A DNA stretch of 64,000 nucleotides from Candidatus Pantoea deserta (GCF_003813865.1 NZ_RMVG01000001.1:124001-188000); one strand, 5' to 3'. Shown: positions 1-13,452, counted from the first letter of the stretch. The notes: generated by a model from the sequence alone, not told the origin. Numbers and translations are program-made.

Positions 1-1021
1 TCATCGACCCCACGTTGGCGTTATAGCTGTCATCCAGCAGCAACTGCTGTTCGGCAAGGCGAATGGGGAACAAACGCCCTGGTACGGCCTGCAACTTTTT
101 CAGACCATTCTGGATCGCGCTGAGCGGCGCATCGACCGACAGCGCCAGCGCGGCTGCGGCCAGCGCGTTAGCGATGTTATGGCGGCCAGGCAGCGGCAGC
201 GTGACGGCGATGTCGCCCTGCGGCGTCTGCATAGTGAAGTGCGTTCCGTCTACGCCCATGCGGACGTCACGCGCGGTGAAGTCGCTCTCTGCGGCCTGAG
301 GTGAAAAGCGCCAGACGCGTTTGCCGTGCAGGTTCGCCTGCCAGTGCGGCCAGTCATTGCTGTCGGCATTGAGGATGGCGGTGCCGTTGGCCGGCAGCCC
401 GTAAAAAATCTCGCCTTTGGCCTTCGCCACGCCTGCCAGCGAGCCGAAACCTTCCAGATGCGCCGCCGCCAGGTTATTAACCAGCGCGCTCTCTGGCCGC
501 GTCAGCTCGGTGGTATAGGCGATCTCGCCCTGATGATTGGCGCCGAGTTCGATCACCGCGTACTGATGCTGCGGCGTCAGGCGCAGCAGCGTCATGGGCA
601 CGCCGAAATCGTTATTCAGGTTGCCGGCGGTGTAGAGCGTTTCGCCACATTCGCGCAGGATGGCCGCCGTCATCTCTTTTACCGACGTTTTGCCAGAGGA
701 ACCGGTCAGCGCCACGACGCGCGCTTTCGACTGCTGGCGCACCCATGCGGCCAGCTTGCCGAAGGCGATACGGGTGTCGGCGACCACCACCTGGGGTACA
801 GAGACGTGTAAATACTTACTCACTAACAGCGCCTGCGCGCCGCTGGCAATCGCGTCAGCAGCAAAATCATGGGCGTCAAACCGCTCGCCCACCAGCGCGA
901 CAAACAGGCTGCCCTGCGTCACTTTGCGCGTATCGGTGGTGACGTCGTTAAACGTCAAATCGCCGCCGTGAAGCGCGCCGCCGCTGATGTCGGCCAGAGT
1001 TTTCAGGGAAACCGGGATCAT
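1..1021 (-). CDS. murF: UDP-MurNAc-tripeptide--D-alanyl-D-alanine ligase MurF (C-terminus cut by window edge)
   Basis: Cytoplasmic ligase that adds D-Ala-D-Ala to UDP-MurNAc-tripeptide, the last soluble step of the peptidoglycan precursor. About 340 codons are present; the family is about 450 residues, so the C-terminal domain lies beyond position 1. The N-terminus reads [15 protein letters not shown], a P-loop TGSSGKTS lies near residues 106-113, and DDSYNAN stands near the edge; all are typical of Mur ligases and of MurF. Its ATG overlaps the murE stop codon by 4 nt (ATGA), so the two are translationally coupled in the dcw cluster. No frameshift is seen. Confidence 0.97.
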   Translation of the reverse strand, partial: MIPVSLKTLADISGGALHGGDLTFNDVTTDTRKVTQGSLFVALVGERFDAHDFAADAIASGAQALLVSKYLHVSVPQVVVADTRIAFGKLAAWVRQQSKARVVALTGSSGKTSVKEMTAAILRECGETLYTAGNLNNDFGVPMTLLRLTPQHQYAVIELGANHQGEIAYTTELTRPESALVNNLAAAHLEGFGSLAGVAKAKGEIFYGLPANGTAILNADSNDWPHWQANLHGKRVWRFSPQAAESDFTARDVRMGVDGTHFTMQTPQGDIAVTLPLPGRHNIANALAAAALALSVDAPLSAIQNGLKKLQAVPGRLFPIRLAEQQLLLDDSYNANVGSM

Positions 1022-2505
1022 GCCGTCACTCCTAATAACGCGGCAACCGTGGCGCGGTCAGAGTAGTCCAGACGACGATTTCCCACGATTTGATAATCTT
1101 CATGACCTTTGCCTGCCACCAGAACGATGTCGTCTGGCTGCGCCTGCAAAACAGCGTTAGTGACCGCTTGCGCACGTCCGGCCATCACGCGCGCGCGATG
1201 CGGCTCAAGCAGACCGGTCAGAATGTCGTTGACGATAGCCTGCGGATCTTCGCTGCGCGGGTTGTCATCGGTGATAACCACTACGTCGGCGAACTGTTCG
1301 GCAATTGCGCCCATTAATGGGCGCTTGCCTTTATCGCGATCGCCGCCGCAGCCAAACACGCACCACAGCTTGCCTTTACAGTGCAGGCGCGCGGCCTCCA
1401 GCGCTTTTTCCAGCGCGTCCGGCGTATGCGCGTAATCCACGACCACGGTCGGCTTGCCCTGCGCGCTGAAGACTTCCATGCGACCGCATACCGGCTGAAG
1501 CTGCGGGGCCGTCTGCAACAGATCGGCCAGGGGATAACCCAGCGACAGCAGCGTGGCGAAGGCCAGCAGCAGATTGCTGACGTTAAACGCCCCCATCAGA
1601 CGGCTGTTTATTTCGCCGTCGCCCCAGCTGGAGCTAAAGCGGATATGCGCGCCATTGTCGCGGTAAGCGACCTCATCGGCCTTGACCCATCGGCCATGGC
1701 AGCCAGGCTGCAAGTTGCCCGCCATCGTTACGGCCACGGCATCGGGCAGCGTCGCCAGCCAGCGGCGGCCAACGTCGTCATCGGCGTTCAGGATCATGGC
1801 GCCGACCTGATGCTCGGTAAACAGTCGTTTTTTAGCCGATTCGTAGGCCTGCATATCACCGTGATAGTCGAGGTGATCGCGGCTCAGATTGGTAAAGACC
1901 GCCGCCGCGAACGGCAGCGCCGCGACGCGATGCTGCACCAGCCCGTGTGAAGAGACTTCCATGGCGGTCAGCGTGGCGCCCTGTTGCGCCAGCTCCTGCA
2001 ACAGGTGCTGAACCTCAACGGCCGATCCCGTGGTGTTCTCGCTGGCCGTCAGCTGTCCGAGCAGGCCGTTGCCTACCGTTCCCATCACCGCGCCGGTTTC
2101 ACCCAGCAGCTGCGCCCACTGCGCCAGCAGCTGGGTCGTGGTGGTTTTGCCGTTGGTGCCGGTCACGCCGATCAGCTTCTGCTTTTCGCCGGGCTGGCCG
2201 TAAAAGCGCCCCGCCAGCGCGGAGAGGCGCTGCTGTAGCTGCGCCAGATAAACCACCGGCACGCCATGCGCTTCCCGAATATCGCCATCGCGGGCTTCGC
2301 CCTCGGCTTCCGCGATCACCGCGGCAACCCCCTGAGCGATAGCCTGCGGAATAAACCGCCGTCCGTCGGCATGGTGGCCGGCAACGGCCACAAACAGATC
2401 GCCGGATGCCGCCTTGCGGCTGTCCAGTGTCATGTCACCCAGGGGACGCGCCGGCGCGCCTGGCACCCACGGGTCCAGCAAGTCGCGCAGGTTACGATCT
2501 GTCAC
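1018..2505 (-). CDS. murE: UDP-MurNAc-L-Ala-D-Glu:meso-diaminopimelate ligase MurE
   Basis: Adds meso-diaminopimelate to UDP-MurNAc-L-Ala-D-Glu in the cytoplasm. With the GTG start at 2505 the protein has 495 residues, the E. coli length. The ATP-binding motif TGTNGKTT is near residues 115-122 and DNPR, which selects diaminopimelate over lysine, is near residue 413. The GTG start gives [10 protein letters not shown], aligned with E. coli (M)ADRNLRDLL, and the first 14 nt overlap the end of ftsI exactly as in E. coli; an ATG 12 nt upstream is less likely. Lies between ftsI and murF in the dcw operon. Confidence 0.96.
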   Translation of the reverse strand: MTDRNLRDLLDPWVPGAPARPLGDMTLDSRKAASGDLFVAVAGHHADGRRFIPQAIAQGVAAVIAEAEGEARDGDIREAHGVPVVYLAQLQQRLSALAGRFYGQPGEKQKLIGVTGTNGKTTTTQLLAQWAQLLGETGAVMGTVGNGLLGQLTASENTTGSAVEVQHLLQELAQQGATLTAMEVSSHGLVQHRVAALPFAAAVFTNLSRDHLDYHGDMQAYESAKKRLFTEHQVGAMILNADDDVGRRWLATLPDAVAVTMAGNLQPGCHGRWVKADEVAYRDNGAHIRFSSSWGDGEINSRLMGAFNVSNLLLAFATLLSLGYPLADLLQTAPQLQPVCGRMEVFSAQGKPTVVVDYAHTPDALEKALEAARLHCKGKLWCVFGCGGDRDKGKRPLMGAIAEQFADVVVITDDNPRSEDPQAIVNDILTGLLEPHRARVMAGRAQAVTNAVLQAQPDDIVLVAGKGHEDYQIVGNRRLDYSDRATVAALLGVTA

Positions 2506-4258
2506 TTTTTTCCTCACTTCTGTTAGTCACCAGCTCGTTTTTGTCATTGGTCGGCAACGCATCCGGCTCAATGTTCATGGTGCGAAGCACGCCGCCCATG
2601 ATGGCACCGAACACCGGCGCGGAAACCGCACCACCGTAATATTTACCGGCCTGGGGATCGTTGATCACCACCACCAGCGCAAAACGAGGATGACTGGCAG
2701 GCGCGACGCCTGCGGTATAAGCAATATATTTATTGACGTAGCGACCATCCGGGCCGACTTTTTTCGCCGTACCGGTTTTAATCGCGATGCGATAGCCTTT
2801 AATGGCCGCTTTCACACCGCCCCCGCCCGGCAGCGCCACGCTTTCCATCATATGAACCACGGTTTTAACCAGCGATTCCGGGAACACGCGTTCGCCCGCC
2901 ACGGGGGGATCGACTTTGGTAATCGACAGCGGCCGGTAAATGCCGTAGCTGCCGATGGTTGCGTAGACTCGCGCTAACTGTAACGGCGTTACCATTAGCC
3001 CGTAGCCGAAAGAGAAGGTGGCCCTCTCTATGTCAGACCACCGTTGTTTTTGAGGGTATAAGCCACTACTTTCCCCGACCAGCCCCAAATTGGTCGGTTT
3101 ACCCAGTCCAAAGCGCGCGTAAGTTTCTACCAGCGCTGAGGAGGGCATCGCTAACGCCAGTCGTGAAACCCCGACGTTACTCGACTTCTGTAAAACCCCG
3201 GTAAGGGTCAGTTCGTTGTAGCGCGCCACGTCTTTAATCTCGTGGCCGTTAACGCGATAAGGCACGGTATTCAGCACGCTGTTTTCACGCACCACGCCGC
3301 GCTGAAGCGCCGTCATAACCACCATCGGCTTCACAGTGGAACCCGGCTCGAAAATGTCGGTGATGGCGCGGTTGCGCATCAGCTCTTTGGGCGTGTTGCT
3401 GAGATTGTTGGGGTTGTAGGCCGGGCTGTTGGCCATTGCCAGCACTTCGCCGGTACTGACGTCCACCAGGACGGCCGTGCCGGACTCGGCCTTGTTGAAC
3501 GCCACCGCGTTATTGAGTTCGCGGTAAACCAGCGCCTGTAAACGCTCATCAATGCTCAGCGTGAGGTTATGGGCGGCGCGGCTGTCTACGGATGAGATGT
3601 CTTCAATCACGCGGCCGTAGCGGTCTTTACGCACCGTACGCTCGCCCGGCGCGCCGGTCAGCCATTTATCGAAGCTCTTTTCGATGCCCTCGATGCCCTG
3701 GCCGTCAATATTGGTAAAGCCGATCAGATGAGAAGTCACCTGACCGGCCGGATAGTAGCGGCGCGACTCTTCGCGCAGATGAATGCCTGGCAGCTTGAGT
3801 TTTTTGATGTAGTCGCTGATAGCGGGACTCACCTGACGCGCCAGATAGATAAAACGCCCTTTAGGGTTGGCGTTGACGCGCGTCGCCAGCTGATCGAGAG
3901 GAATCGAGAGCGCGTCGGCGAGCGCCTTCCAGCGACTGTCGAGCGTCACGCCGCCCGCATCATGCAGCTCTTTCGGATCGGCCCAGATGGCATTAACCGG
4001 CACGCTGACCGCCAGCGGACGCCCGGCGCGATCGCTGATCATGCCGCGCGCGGTCGGAATCGCCTGGACGCGTAAAGAGCGCAAGTCGCCCTCTTTAACC
4101 AGCTTGTCCGGGCTAATCACCTGGAGCCAGGCGACACGCGACAGCAGACCGCCCAGCGCCAGTAAAATACAGCCGCACAGCAACGCAAAACGCCAGCTTA
4201 CAAAGCTGGCCTTGTCTTCCTGTTTTCTCGACTTCAGCGTTTTGCTTGCGCCGCTCAT
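2492..4258 (-). CDS. ftsI: Peptidoglycan D,D-transpeptidase FtsI (PBP3)
   Basis: Septal transpeptidase anchored in the inner membrane, working with FtsW, FtsN and FtsQLB at the divisome. 588 residues from the ATG at 4258, the same length as E. coli. One N-terminal membrane segment (about residues 20-42), a PBP-dimer domain, then the transpeptidase domain with EPGSTVKP (active serine near 307), SSN near 359 and KTGTAKK near 494. Longer in-frame starts exist upstream but overlap ftsL and do not match the family. The C-terminal tail after NIEPDAL is variable, as is usual. Follows ftsL by 16 nt. Confidence 0.97.
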   Translation of the reverse strand: MSGASKTLKSRKQEDKASFVSWRFALLCGCILLALGGLLSRVAWLQVISPDKLVKEGDLRSLRVQAIPTARGMISDRAGRPLAVSVPVNAIWADPKELHDAGGVTLDSRWKALADALSIPLDQLATRVNANPKGRFIYLARQVSPAISDYIKKLKLPGIHLREESRRYYPAGQVTSHLIGFTNIDGQGIEGIEKSFDKWLTGAPGERTVRKDRYGRVIEDISSVDSRAAHNLTLSIDERLQALVYRELNNAVAFNKAESGTAVLVDVSTGEVLAMANSPAYNPNNLSNTPKELMRNRAITDIFEPGSTVKPMVVMTALQRGVVRENSVLNTVPYRVNGHEIKDVARYNELTLTGVLQKSSNVGVSRLALAMPSSALVETYARFGLGKPTNLGLVGESSGLYPQKQRWSDIERATFSFGYGLMVTPLQLARVYATIGSYGIYRPLSITKVDPPVAGERVFPESLVKTVVHMMESVALPGGGGVKAAIKGYRIAIKTGTAKKVGPDGRYVNKYIAYTAGVAPASHPRFALVVVINDPQAGKYYGGAVSAPVFGAIMGGVLRTMNIEPDALPTNDKNELVTNRSEEKSDRS

Positions 4259-4274
4259 TGCGATCTCGCGTTCC

Positions 4275-4595
4275 TTATTTCTGTACCACGATATTTTCCT
4301 GTGACGGATCAACGTGGCGTAGCTGCAACTTTTCGGTGGCGATTCGCTCTACCCGACTGTGATCGCCCAGCGCGTTCTCTTCCAGGATCAGGTTGCGCCA
4401 TTCAATATCCAGCGCGTCGCGCTCCAGCACCAGCTGTTCACGCTGCGCCGTGAGCAGACGCGTTTTATGCGTTGTCGTCACGACCATCACCGCCGACACC
4501 AGAACGGCGATCAGCAAAATCACCGGGACTTTGCCGAATCGCAGCAGATCGCCGCCAATGACGCCCGGCAGGCTGTGACGTTCGTTGCCAATCAT
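4275..4595 (-). CDS. ftsL: Cell division protein FtsL
   Basis: Small bitopic divisome protein that forms the FtsQLB complex and recruits or activates FtsWI. 106 residues: a short cytoplasmic N-terminus, one membrane helix at about residues 19-40 ([14 protein letters not shown]), and a periplasmic coiled-coil region ([18 protein letters not shown]). Its ATG overlaps the stop of rsmH by 4 nt and it is followed by ftsI, the conserved dcw order. The length is a little less than E. coli FtsL (121), where the cytoplasmic N-terminus is longer. Confidence 0.92.
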   Translation of the reverse strand: MIGNERHSLPGVIGGDLLRFGKVPVILLIAVLVSAVMVVTTTHKTRLLTAQREQLVLERDALDIEWRNLILEENALGDHSRVERIATEKLQLRHVDPSQENIVVQK

Positions 4596-5533
4596 GCGTC
4601 GGTTCTCTCCGCAATGCGCAATACGGAACTGCGCGCGCGCGGGTTATCGGCCACTTCCGCTTCGCCCGGCGTCATCTTGCCCAGCAGTTTCAGCTGACGG
4701 CCGCCTAAGGCCTTGAGCTGGGCTTCGGTCATTGGAATGCCCGCCGGCACCTGCGGGCCGCGGCTCTGGTCGCGCATAAAGCGTTTCACCAGCCGGTCCT
4801 CCAGCGAATGGAAACTGATCACGGACAGACGCCCTGCCGGCGCCAGCACCGCGACCGCGCCTTTGAGCGCCGTGTCGATCTCTTCCAGCTCGCTGTTGAT
4901 CCAGATACGGATCGCCTGAAAACTGCGCGTCGCCGGGTGCTTGAACTTATCTTTTACCGGCGTGGCCGCCGCGATCACCTCGGCCAGCTCTTTGGTGCGC
5001 GTCATCGGCTGCTCGCGGTTGCGCTCGACAATGGCGCGCGCGATACGTTTCGCAAAGCGCTCCTCGCCGTAGGTCTTCAGCACAAAAGCGATGTCCGCTT
5101 CCTCTGCATTCAATAGCCACTCGGCAGCGGAATGGCCGCGCGTGGGGTCCATACGCATATCCAGCGGCCCGTCGCGCATAAAAGAAAAGCCGCGCTCGGC
5201 GTCGTCCAGCTGCGGCGAGGAGACGCCCAGGTCAAGCAGAATACCGTCGATCTTGCCCGTAAGTTCCCGCGCCTCGACATAATCAGCCAGCGCGGAGAAT
5301 GGACCGTGCACAATAGAGAAACGCGGATCGGTGATCTCAGCGGCTGCGGCAATAGCTTGCGGGTCGCGATCGATGGCGATAAGCCGCCCCTGCGCGCCCA
5401 GCTGCGACAGAATTAAACGTGAATGTCCGCCGCGACCAAAGGTGCCGTCAATATAGATGCCGTCTTCCCTGATATTGAGACCGTTAACCGCCTCATCCAG
5501 TAGCACCGTGGTATGTTTAAAATTTTCCTGCAT
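4592..5533 (-). CDS. rsmH: 16S rRNA (cytosine1402-N4)-methyltransferase RsmH
   Basis: SAM-dependent enzyme that methylates N4 of C1402 in the 16S rRNA decoding centre. 313 residues, matching E. coli. The SAM-binding region reads [11 protein letters not shown] (about residues 29-39), with [14 protein letters not shown] near residue 245, a family hallmark. Starts 2 nt after the mraZ stop and overlaps ftsL by 4 nt, so it is the second gene of the dcw operon under the mra promoter. Older name mraW. Confidence 0.96.
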   Translation of the reverse strand: MQENFKHTTVLLDEAVNGLNIREDGIYIDGTFGRGGHSRLILSQLGAQGRLIAIDRDPQAIAAAAEITDPRFSIVHGPFSALADYVEARELTGKIDGILLDLGVSSPQLDDAERGFSFMRDGPLDMRMDPTRGHSAAEWLLNAEEADIAFVLKTYGEERFAKRIARAIVERNREQPMTRTKELAEVIAAATPVKDKFKHPATRSFQAIRIWINSELEEIDTALKGAVAVLAPAGRLSVISFHSLEDRLVKRFMRDQSRGPQVPAGIPMTEAQLKALGGRQLKLLGKMTPGEAEVADNPRARSSVLRIAERTDA

Positions 5534-5535
5534 AG

Positions 5536-5994
5536 CTATAGCGACAAGTCCTGCAACCGCTCAGACAAAGGTTCCTGAGCCGACTGTTCTGCGTCAATAT
5601 CATCCTTAACTTGTTGATACCAGGTCTGTTCATCCCACAGTTCAAACTTGTTGAACTGGCCGACCAGCATCACTTCTTTCGTCAGGTGCGCGTGTTGACG
5701 AAGCGTATTCGCCAGCAGTAAGCGGCCTGCGTTATCCATCTGACACTCACTGGCATGGCCCAGCAGCAAACGCTGTACGCGACGCTCGACGGGGTTCATG
5801 CTGGATAAGCGAGACAGCTTTCTTTCAATGATTTCCCATTCGGGCAGGGTATAAAGCAGCAGGCATGGCTGATGGAGGTCGATGGTACAGACCATCTGCC
5901 CCTGGCTTTCCCCGATCAGCGTTTCGCGATAGCGCGTTGGTACAGCCAGTCGCCCCTTGCTGTCGAGATTGACTAACGTTGCTCCACGGAACAT
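5536..5994 (-). CDS. mraZ: Transcriptional regulator MraZ
   Basis: First gene of the dcw cluster. MraZ is an AbrB-fold DNA-binding protein that represses its own operon by binding repeated TGGGN boxes. 152 residues, the E. coli length, with two SpoVT/AbrB-like halves: [19 protein letters not shown] at the N-terminus and the second copy around [12 protein letters not shown]. The predicted target boxes are directly upstream (6013-6047). Toxic on overproduction in E. coli, with RsmH counteracting it; the 2-nt spacing to rsmH keeps both under one promoter. Confidence 0.96.
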   Translation of the reverse strand: MFRGATLVNLDSKGRLAVPTRYRETLIGESQGQMVCTIDLHQPCLLLYTLPEWEIIERKLSRLSSMNPVERRVQRLLLGHASECQMDNAGRLLLANTLRQHAHLTKEVMLVGQFNKFELWDEQTWYQQVKDDIDAEQSAQEPLSERLQDLSL

Positions 5995-6012
5995 GCCAGT
6001 CGTCTCCTCAGC

Positions 6013-6047
6013 TGCCCTTTTTCACCACTTTATCCCACTTTTTACCA
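6013..6047 (-). promoter_or_regulatory. MraZ operator: four TGGGN-like boxes in 10-bp phase
   Basis: Read on the minus strand, the boxes are TGGTA, TGGGA, TGGTG and GGGCA at 6047-6043, 6037-6033, 6027-6023 and 6017-6013. Each is separated by exactly 5 nt (AAAAG, TAAAG, AAAAA), one helical turn apart. This matches the known MraZ operator architecture. It lies between the mra promoter and the mraZ start, so binding would block the promoter or early elongation. Confidence 0.85.
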
Positions 6048-6054
6048 CGCCACG

Positions 6055-6084
6055 AGTTTACGGAGGCGATGAAATCCTTGTCAA
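6055..6084 (-). promoter_or_regulatory. Promoter of the mraZ (dcw) operon, Pmra
   Basis: On the minus strand a perfect -35 TTGACA (6084-6079), an 18-nt spacer and -10 TAAACT (6060-6055). It sits just upstream of the MraZ boxes, the same arrangement as the E. coli mra promoter. Inferred transcription start is near 6048, leaving an untranslated leader of about 50 nt. Confidence 0.8.
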
Positions 6085-6480
6085 GCCGAAGCGCGGCGGG
6101 AATATAACTATTTACAAGGGCTCTTTTCGCTGATTGAAACTGGCAAAGGGGGGAAAAGGAGATTTTTAAAAATTAACCTGATGAATTGTGGAATAAAAAC
6201 CAGCGCGTCTGAAAAAATGTCTAAAAATAAACCTGAGGTTGCGCGCTTATATTCTTCCCCATTTCTGAGACGAGGGCGGCATTTTAGGGGATTTCCGAAA
6301 GAAAGCCCAGCCGCTTCAGGCAGGCCGGAGGATAAAGAAACCTCTGAGTTGTGGTGATTTAACCCTCATATCGTTGCTAATTTGTTAGACAAGTTGTCGC
6401 AAATTTACGCTTTTTTACCCTCAAAATTAACTACGACGCAGGCAAAAAAATTATCAGGCGGCGTCATCGCCACCCGAGCG
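6085..6480. other. Intergenic region between cra and the mra promoter
   Basis: About 400 bp without a credible gene. It is AT-rich in parts, with runs of A and T near 6120-6240 and 6400-6460. A short stem next to the cra stop, GGCG-ATGA-CGCC, is followed some bases later on the minus strand by a run of seven T (complement of the A run near 6443-6450) and could end cra transcription, but the stem is weak. No other structure was recognised. Confidence 0.5.
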
Positions 6481-7491
6481 CTATTTAACTTTACGGCTAA
6501 GCTGACCGCGACGGAATAAATTACGGCGGATGCGCGTTAATCCCGGTTTCGGTTTTCTGGGTTCATCAAGCGAGGCAAGAACTAACTCCAGCACGCGCTC
6601 CGCCACATCACGATGACGCTGCCCAACGGCCAGCACGGGACACTCAAGAAAGTCCAGTAATTCATGGTCGCCAAAGGTCGCGATAGCCAGCTCGGTCGGC
6701 AACCGGCCGTCACGTTTCAGCGTGACGTCCATAACGCCCTGAAGCAGGCCAAACGAGGTGGTATACAGCGCCTCTGGCATATCATGGTCGTCCAGATAGC
6801 GCTCAAACAGCGCGGCGGCGGCGGCGCGGTCAAAGCTGTTGCAATAGATATAGCTGACGGGTCGCGGATCCTCTTTCCAGGCATCGCGAAAGCCCATTTC
6901 GCGCAGAAAGCTCACGGAGAGTTCCGGCAGCGCGCCGAGAAATAACACGTTTTTCACCGGAAGCTGACGCAATTCAGCCGCCAGGGTAAAAGCATCATCC
7001 TGATCGGCGCCCACCACGCTGGTAAAGTGTTCACGATCCAGCGCGCGGTCCAGCGCGATAATAGGCAGCGGATCGTTGATCCAGCGCTGATAAAAAGGGT
7101 GTTCAGGCGGTAAAGAGGTCGAAACGATAATGGCGTCAACCTGACGCTGTAGCAGATGCTCAATACAGCGCATTTCGTTATCAGGCTGATCTTCCGAACA
7201 GGCGATCAGCAGCTGATAACCACGCTGCCGCGCCTGGCGTTCCAGATAGTTGGCGATACGGGTATAGCTGGTATTTTCCAGATCGGGGATCACCAGGCCG
7301 ATTGAGCGCGTGCGGCCCGCGCGCAGGCCCGCGGCCACCGCGTTAGGGTGATAATTATGCTCACGCACCACCGCCATCACCTTCTCAACGGTTTTTTCGC
7401 TGACACGATACTGCCGCGCCTTACCATTGATGACATAGCTGGCCGTGGTGCGCGACACACCCGCCAGGCGCGCGATTTCATCCAGTTTCAC
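6481..7491 (-). CDS. cra: Catabolite repressor/activator Cra (FruR)
   Basis: LacI-family regulator that senses fructose 1-phosphate and sets the balance of glycolysis and gluconeogenesis. 336 residues from the GTG at 7491, giving [20 protein letters not shown] as in E. coli, which also starts with GTG; GGAG stands 5 nt upstream. Helix-turn-helix in residues 1-25, hinge near 45-60, then a periplasmic-binding-protein-like effector domain. The ATG 48 nt further upstream would add an unrelated tail. Stands alone between ilvIH and the dcw cluster, as in E. coli. Confidence 0.96.
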   Translation of the reverse strand: MKLDEIARLAGVSRTTASYVINGKARQYRVSEKTVEKVMAVVREHNYHPNAVAAGLRAGRTRSIGLVIPDLENTSYTRIANYLERQARQRGYQLLIACSEDQPDNEMRCIEHLLQRQVDAIIVSTSLPPEHPFYQRWINDPLPIIALDRALDREHFTSVVGADQDDAFTLAAELRQLPVKNVLFLGALPELSVSFLREMGFRDAWKEDPRPVSYIYCNSFDRAAAAALFERYLDDHDMPEALYTTSFGLLQGVMDVTLKRDGRLPTELAIATFGDHELLDFLECPVLAVGQRHRDVAERVLELVLASLDEPRKPKPGLTRIRRNLFRRGQLSRKVK

Positions 7492-7632
7492 GATAACTCC
7501 ATTCTTCACGGCAAGCCGAGCTGCTGTCGATGACCGCAACTAAGCTAAGGATAACTCGTTTGTAACATCTAACAGCAGAAAACCGCGCTGAGCAACCGCT
7601 TTTCTTACTGAACTTCACTTAGCGCATAAAAT

Positions 7633-7658
7633 AAAAAAACCCGGCATTACGCCGGGTT
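7633..7658 (-). terminator. Rho-independent terminator of ilvIH
   Basis: Stem AACCCGGC / GCCGGGTT with a 5-nt loop, followed on the minus strand by seven T. It lies 22 nt after the ilvH stop codon. Confidence 0.9.
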
Positions 7659-7679
7659 AGCAACAGTAACCTGCTGTGA

Positions 7680-8171
7680 TTAACGCATAATGCGATCGCC
7701 GCGCGCGACGCCGACGATGCCGGAACGGGCAACTTCAACAATCTCCGCGACTTCACGTACCGTATTGAGAAAAGCGTCGAGTTTGTCGCTGGTGCCAGCG
7801 AGCTGAACCGTGTACAGCGTCGGCGTCACATCGATAATCTGACCGCGGAAGATTTCGGCGCTGCGCTTTATCTCTTCGCGACCGTAGCCGGTCGCCTGCA
7901 ACTTCACCAGCATAATTTCGCGCTCAACGTAAGCGCCCTGCCCCAGTTCGCTGACGCGCAGCACATCGACCAGCTTATGCAGCTGTTTCTCAATCTGCTC
8001 CAGCACCTTCTCATCGCCAACGGTCTGAATGGTCATACGCGACAGCGTCGGATCATCCGTAGGCGCAACGGTCAGGCTTTCGATATTGTAACCGCGCTGG
8101 GAGAAAAGCCCGACCACGCGAGACAATGCGCCGGATTCGTTCTCCAGCAGAACCGATAAAATACGACGCAT
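7680..8171 (-). CDS. ilvH: Acetolactate synthase III regulatory subunit IlvH
   Basis: Small subunit of acetohydroxyacid synthase III; raises catalytic activity and confers valine feedback inhibition. 163 residues from the ATG at 8171 ([19 protein letters not shown]), identical in length to E. coli. The N-terminal ACT domain occupies about residues 1-75 and carries the valine site; the C-terminal domain follows. A longer in-frame start exists 30 nt upstream but overlaps ilvI. The start codon is 2 nt after the ilvI stop, so the two are coupled. Confidence 0.97.
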   Translation of the reverse strand: MRRILSVLLENESGALSRVVGLFSQRGYNIESLTVAPTDDPTLSRMTIQTVGDEKVLEQIEKQLHKLVDVLRVSELGQGAYVEREIMLVKLQATGYGREEIKRSAEIFRGQIIDVTPTLYTVQLAGTSDKLDAFLNTVREVAEIVEVARSGIVGVARGDRIMR

Positions 8172-8173
8172 AA

Positions 8174-9898
8174 TTAAGTCCTCTCCGTTTTGCTCAGCCA
8201 CATCTCATCCATCGACCCGCCGCGAATCTGCATCGGGTAGACGTGCTCGCTGCCGTCAACCGTTACGTCCACAAATACCAGACGGCCTTTCGCCAGGGTA
8301 TCCAGCGCCAGCTGTAATTTCTCCTCCAGTTCGGAAGGATGCTGAATCGCAATGCCGACATGGCCGTACGCTTCGGCAAGACGAACGAAATCAGGCAGCG
8401 ACTCCATATACGACTGCGAATGGCGACCGGAATAGATCATGTCCTGCCACTGCTTCACCATGCCGAGGAAACGGTTGTTGAGGTTCAGCACCAGCACCGG
8501 CAGATCGTACTGTAAGGCGGTGGAAAGTTCCTGAATGTTCATCTGAATGCTGCCGTCGCCGGTGACGCAGATAACCGTTTCGTCCGGCAGCGCCATTTTG
8601 ACGCCCAGCGCGGCCGGCAGACCAAAGCCCATGGTGCCCAGCCCGCCGGAGTTGATCCAGCGGCGCGGTTTATCAAAGGGATAGTAGAGCGCGGCGAACA
8701 TCTGGTGCTGGCCGACGTCCGAGGTCACGTAGGCGTCGCCGTTGGTCAGACGCCAGATAGTCTCGATCACCGCCTGCGGCTTAATCGCCTCGCTGCTGCG
8801 ATCAAATGCCAGACACTTGCGGCTGCGCCAGCCTTCAATGCTCTGCCACCAGTCGCGCAGGCTGTCCAGCTCCTGCTTCGCCTCGCTTTGCGCCAGCAGT
8901 TCCAGCATCTGTTGCAGCGTCTGCTTCGCGTCGCCAACAATAGGAATATCCGCCGCCACGGTTTTGGAAATCGAGGTGGGGTCAATGTCGATATGCAGCA
9001 CCGTGGCGTTCGGACAATATTTGGCCAGGTTATTGGTGGTGCGATCGTCAAAGCGGACGCCGACGGCGAAAATCAGATCGGCATTGTGCATCGTCATATT
9101 CGCTTCGTAGGTGCCGTGCATCCCCAGCATCCCCACCGCCTGACGATGGGTGCCGGGAAACGCGCCCAGCCCCATCAGCGACGTCGTGACCGGAATATTC
9201 AGCGTCTCAGCCAGCTGAAGCAGTTCCGCCTCGCAGGCCGACGTAATCGCCCCGCCGCCGGCGTAAATCACCGGCTTGTGCGCCGCCAGCAGCGTGTTTA
9301 AGGCGCGCTTGATCTGCCCTTTATGTCCCTGAATCGTGGGATTATACGAGCGCATGCTGACCGATTCCGGATAGACGTAAGGCAGTTTATTAGCCGGATT
9401 AAGAATATCTTTCGGCAGATCGATCACCACCGGGCCAGGACGCCCGCTGGCCGCCAGCCAGAAAGCTTTCTTCAGCACGGTCGGGATCTCTTCGGTGCTT
9501 TTCACCAGAAAGCTGTGCTTCACCACCGGACGAGAGATACCCACCATGTCGCACTCCTGAAAGGCGTCATAGCCGATCAGCGAGGAAGGCACCTGCCCCG
9601 ACAGGATCACCAGCGGAATCGAATCCATATAGGCGGTAGCGATGCCGGTAATCGCATTGGTTGCGCCGGGACCTGAGGTCACCAGCACCACGCCCACTTC
9701 GCCCGTGGCGCGCGCCAGGCCGTCGGCCATATGCACCGCGCCCTGCTCATGGCGCACCAGTACGTGATCGATACCGCCAACGGTTTGCAGCGCGTCGTAA
9801 ATATCCAGCACCGCGCCGCCCGGATAACCGAATACCTGTTTTACGCCCTGATCGATTAACGAACGGACGACCATCTCGGCTCCTGACAACATCTCCAT
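8174..9898 (-). CDS. ilvI: Acetolactate synthase III catalytic subunit IlvI
   Basis: Thiamine-diphosphate and FAD dependent enzyme that condenses pyruvate with pyruvate or 2-oxobutyrate, the first common step to valine, leucine and isoleucine. 574 residues from the ATG at 9898 ([14 protein letters not shown]), the E. coli length, with GGAGG 6 nt upstream. N-terminal ThDP domain with the catalytic glutamate in VRHEQ (about residue 47-51), a central FAD domain, and the C-terminal ThDP motif GDGSIQMN...NN near 430-460. Transcribed away from leuABCD; in E. coli the operon is activated by Lrp. Confidence 0.97.
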   Translation of the reverse strand: MEMLSGAEMVVRSLIDQGVKQVFGYPGGAVLDIYDALQTVGGIDHVLVRHEQGAVHMADGLARATGEVGVVLVTSGPGATNAITGIATAYMDSIPLVILSGQVPSSLIGYDAFQECDMVGISRPVVKHSFLVKSTEEIPTVLKKAFWLAASGRPGPVVIDLPKDILNPANKLPYVYPESVSMRSYNPTIQGHKGQIKRALNTLLAAHKPVIYAGGGAITSACEAELLQLAETLNIPVTTSLMGLGAFPGTHRQAVGMLGMHGTYEANMTMHNADLIFAVGVRFDDRTTNNLAKYCPNATVLHIDIDPTSISKTVAADIPIVGDAKQTLQQMLELLAQSEAKQELDSLRDWWQSIEGWRSRKCLAFDRSSEAIKPQAVIETIWRLTNGDAYVTSDVGQHQMFAALYYPFDKPRRWINSGGLGTMGFGLPAALGVKMALPDETVICVTGDGSIQMNIQELSTALQYDLPVLVLNLNNRFLGMVKQWQDMIYSGRHSQSYMESLPDFVRLAEAYGHVGIAIQHPSELEEKLQLALDTLAKGRLVFVDVTVDGSEHVYPMQIRGGSMDEMWLSKTERT

Positions 9899-10561
9899 TT
9901 TCTGCCTCCAGGCTTGAGGAACTGAATCCACTGACGCCCGCTGTTCCTGCGCGCCACTGGCATCCTGCCCCACATTCGTCAGTTAATATCAAAACCTTAT
10001 GTTTATGCGCAGACGCCGAATGAATGCTTCGGCGTCCAGATACAGAGAAATCTGCGTGGTTAATTGTTTTAAGGGTTGGTCGATTACCATAACCGTAGAA
10101 AACCTGGCAGGCAAACGTCAGACACGCCGCTTATCGTTAAGCTGACCGTAAAGGCTCTGGCGATAAGTTGACTGCGCGAGGATTTAACTAATTTCCCGGA
10201 AGTCAGGCAGGAGAAAATGCTAAAGAGGAAATCATATCCAGCGGGTTATAAGAAATAACAAAAAATTAAACTCTCTTCTTTTAGCCCACAATCTTCTCGC
10301 CAAATCCATTTCTGGCGTGATTGACTCCAAAATAAAGCGAACGCGCCACAATGTGCTAATCCACAGAGGTGGAATACGCGTTAGCACAGCGCGCAAAAAG
10401 CAATAAAAAACTTTTATATTCAAGCATATAAAATAATACGCCAGCTCTTAACCGCCTGACATGGCGCGCTTTTCGCTACAGGTTGCGGCTTTCACTAAGC
10501 TGGCGATAAATGACAGAATTTTTTCCTTCAGGCGCACGGAAAAATACCCTTTTACTTATGG
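9899..10561. other. Long intergenic region between ilvI and leuL (leuO absent)
   Basis: About 660 bp holding the divergent control regions of ilvIH and leu. In E. coli this interval contains leuO, a LysR-type regulator; no reading frame here resembles it, and the only longer frame (10232-10423, minus) has no recognisable product. The segment 10200-10440 is AT-rich, which would suit Lrp or H-NS binding. Two inverted repeats are visible: 10012-10036, and TGTGCTAA/TTAGCACA at 10352-10388. No gene is called. Confidence 0.7.
10012..10036. repeat. Perfect 9-bp inverted repeat upstream of ilvI
   Basis: GACGCCGAA (10012-10020) and TTCGGCGTC (10028-10036) are perfect complements around a 7-nt loop, about 115 bp upstream of the ilvI start. 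There is no T run on either side long enough for a clear terminator. It could be a leader hairpin of ilvIH or a protein site; I cannot tell which. Confidence 0.6.
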
Positions 10562-10596
10562 TTGACATCCCGTGCCGATTCCAGTACCAATATATG
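10562..10596 (+). promoter_or_regulatory. Promoter of the leu operon
   Basis: Perfect -35 TTGACA at 10562-10567, followed by TCC as in the E. coli leu promoter. The -10 is less clear: TACCAA at 10585-10590 with a 17-nt spacer, or TATATG at 10591. It lies about 35-60 nt upstream of leuL, as expected for the leu attenuator leader. Confidence 0.7.
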
Positions 10597-10624
10597 CAGC
10601 ACAACATTTACGAGGTTCGAATCC

Positions 10625-10708
10625 ATGTTTCATTCATTCCGCCTACTCGGTCTACTACTTAACGCATCTAATTTGCGCGGTAGACTCGTGGGCAGAATCA
10701 AACACTGA
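10625..10708 (+). CDS. leuL: leu operon leader peptide LeuL
   Basis: A 27-residue leader, MFHSFRLLGLLLNASNLRGR and on to a C-terminal IKH, closely matching E. coli LeuL. It carries a cluster of leucine codons (CTA CTC GGT CTA CTA CTT), including three rare CTA codons. Ribosome stalling there when charged Leu-tRNA is scarce would favour the antiterminator over the hairpin at 10731-10756 and allow transcription into leuA. Its peptide has no known function beyond this control. Confidence 0.95.
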   Translation: MFHSFRLLGLLLNASNLRGRLVGRIKH

Positions 10709-10730
10709 TTCGAACCTGCTGAAAGTTAAA

Positions 10731-10756
10731 ACCCGCGCCTGGCGCGGGTTTTTTTA
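10731..10756 (+). terminator. leu attenuator (terminator)
   Basis: Stem ACCCGCGCC / GGCGCGGGT followed by a run of about seven T, between leuL and leuA. In the attenuation model this forms when leucine is plentiful and the leader is translated without pause. Confidence 0.92.
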
Positions 10757-10797
10757 TGCTCGTTGCACGGCGAAGTTAACGCATAAGGATGAATACG

Positions 10798-13448
<2,651 letters not shown>

Positions 13449-13452
13449 AACA

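Noticed and set aside
10232..10423. 63-codon minus frame between ilvI and leuL, considered as leuO remnant
   Set aside because: The translation shows no LysR helix-turn-helix or other similarity, and the region is AT-rich non-coding in character.
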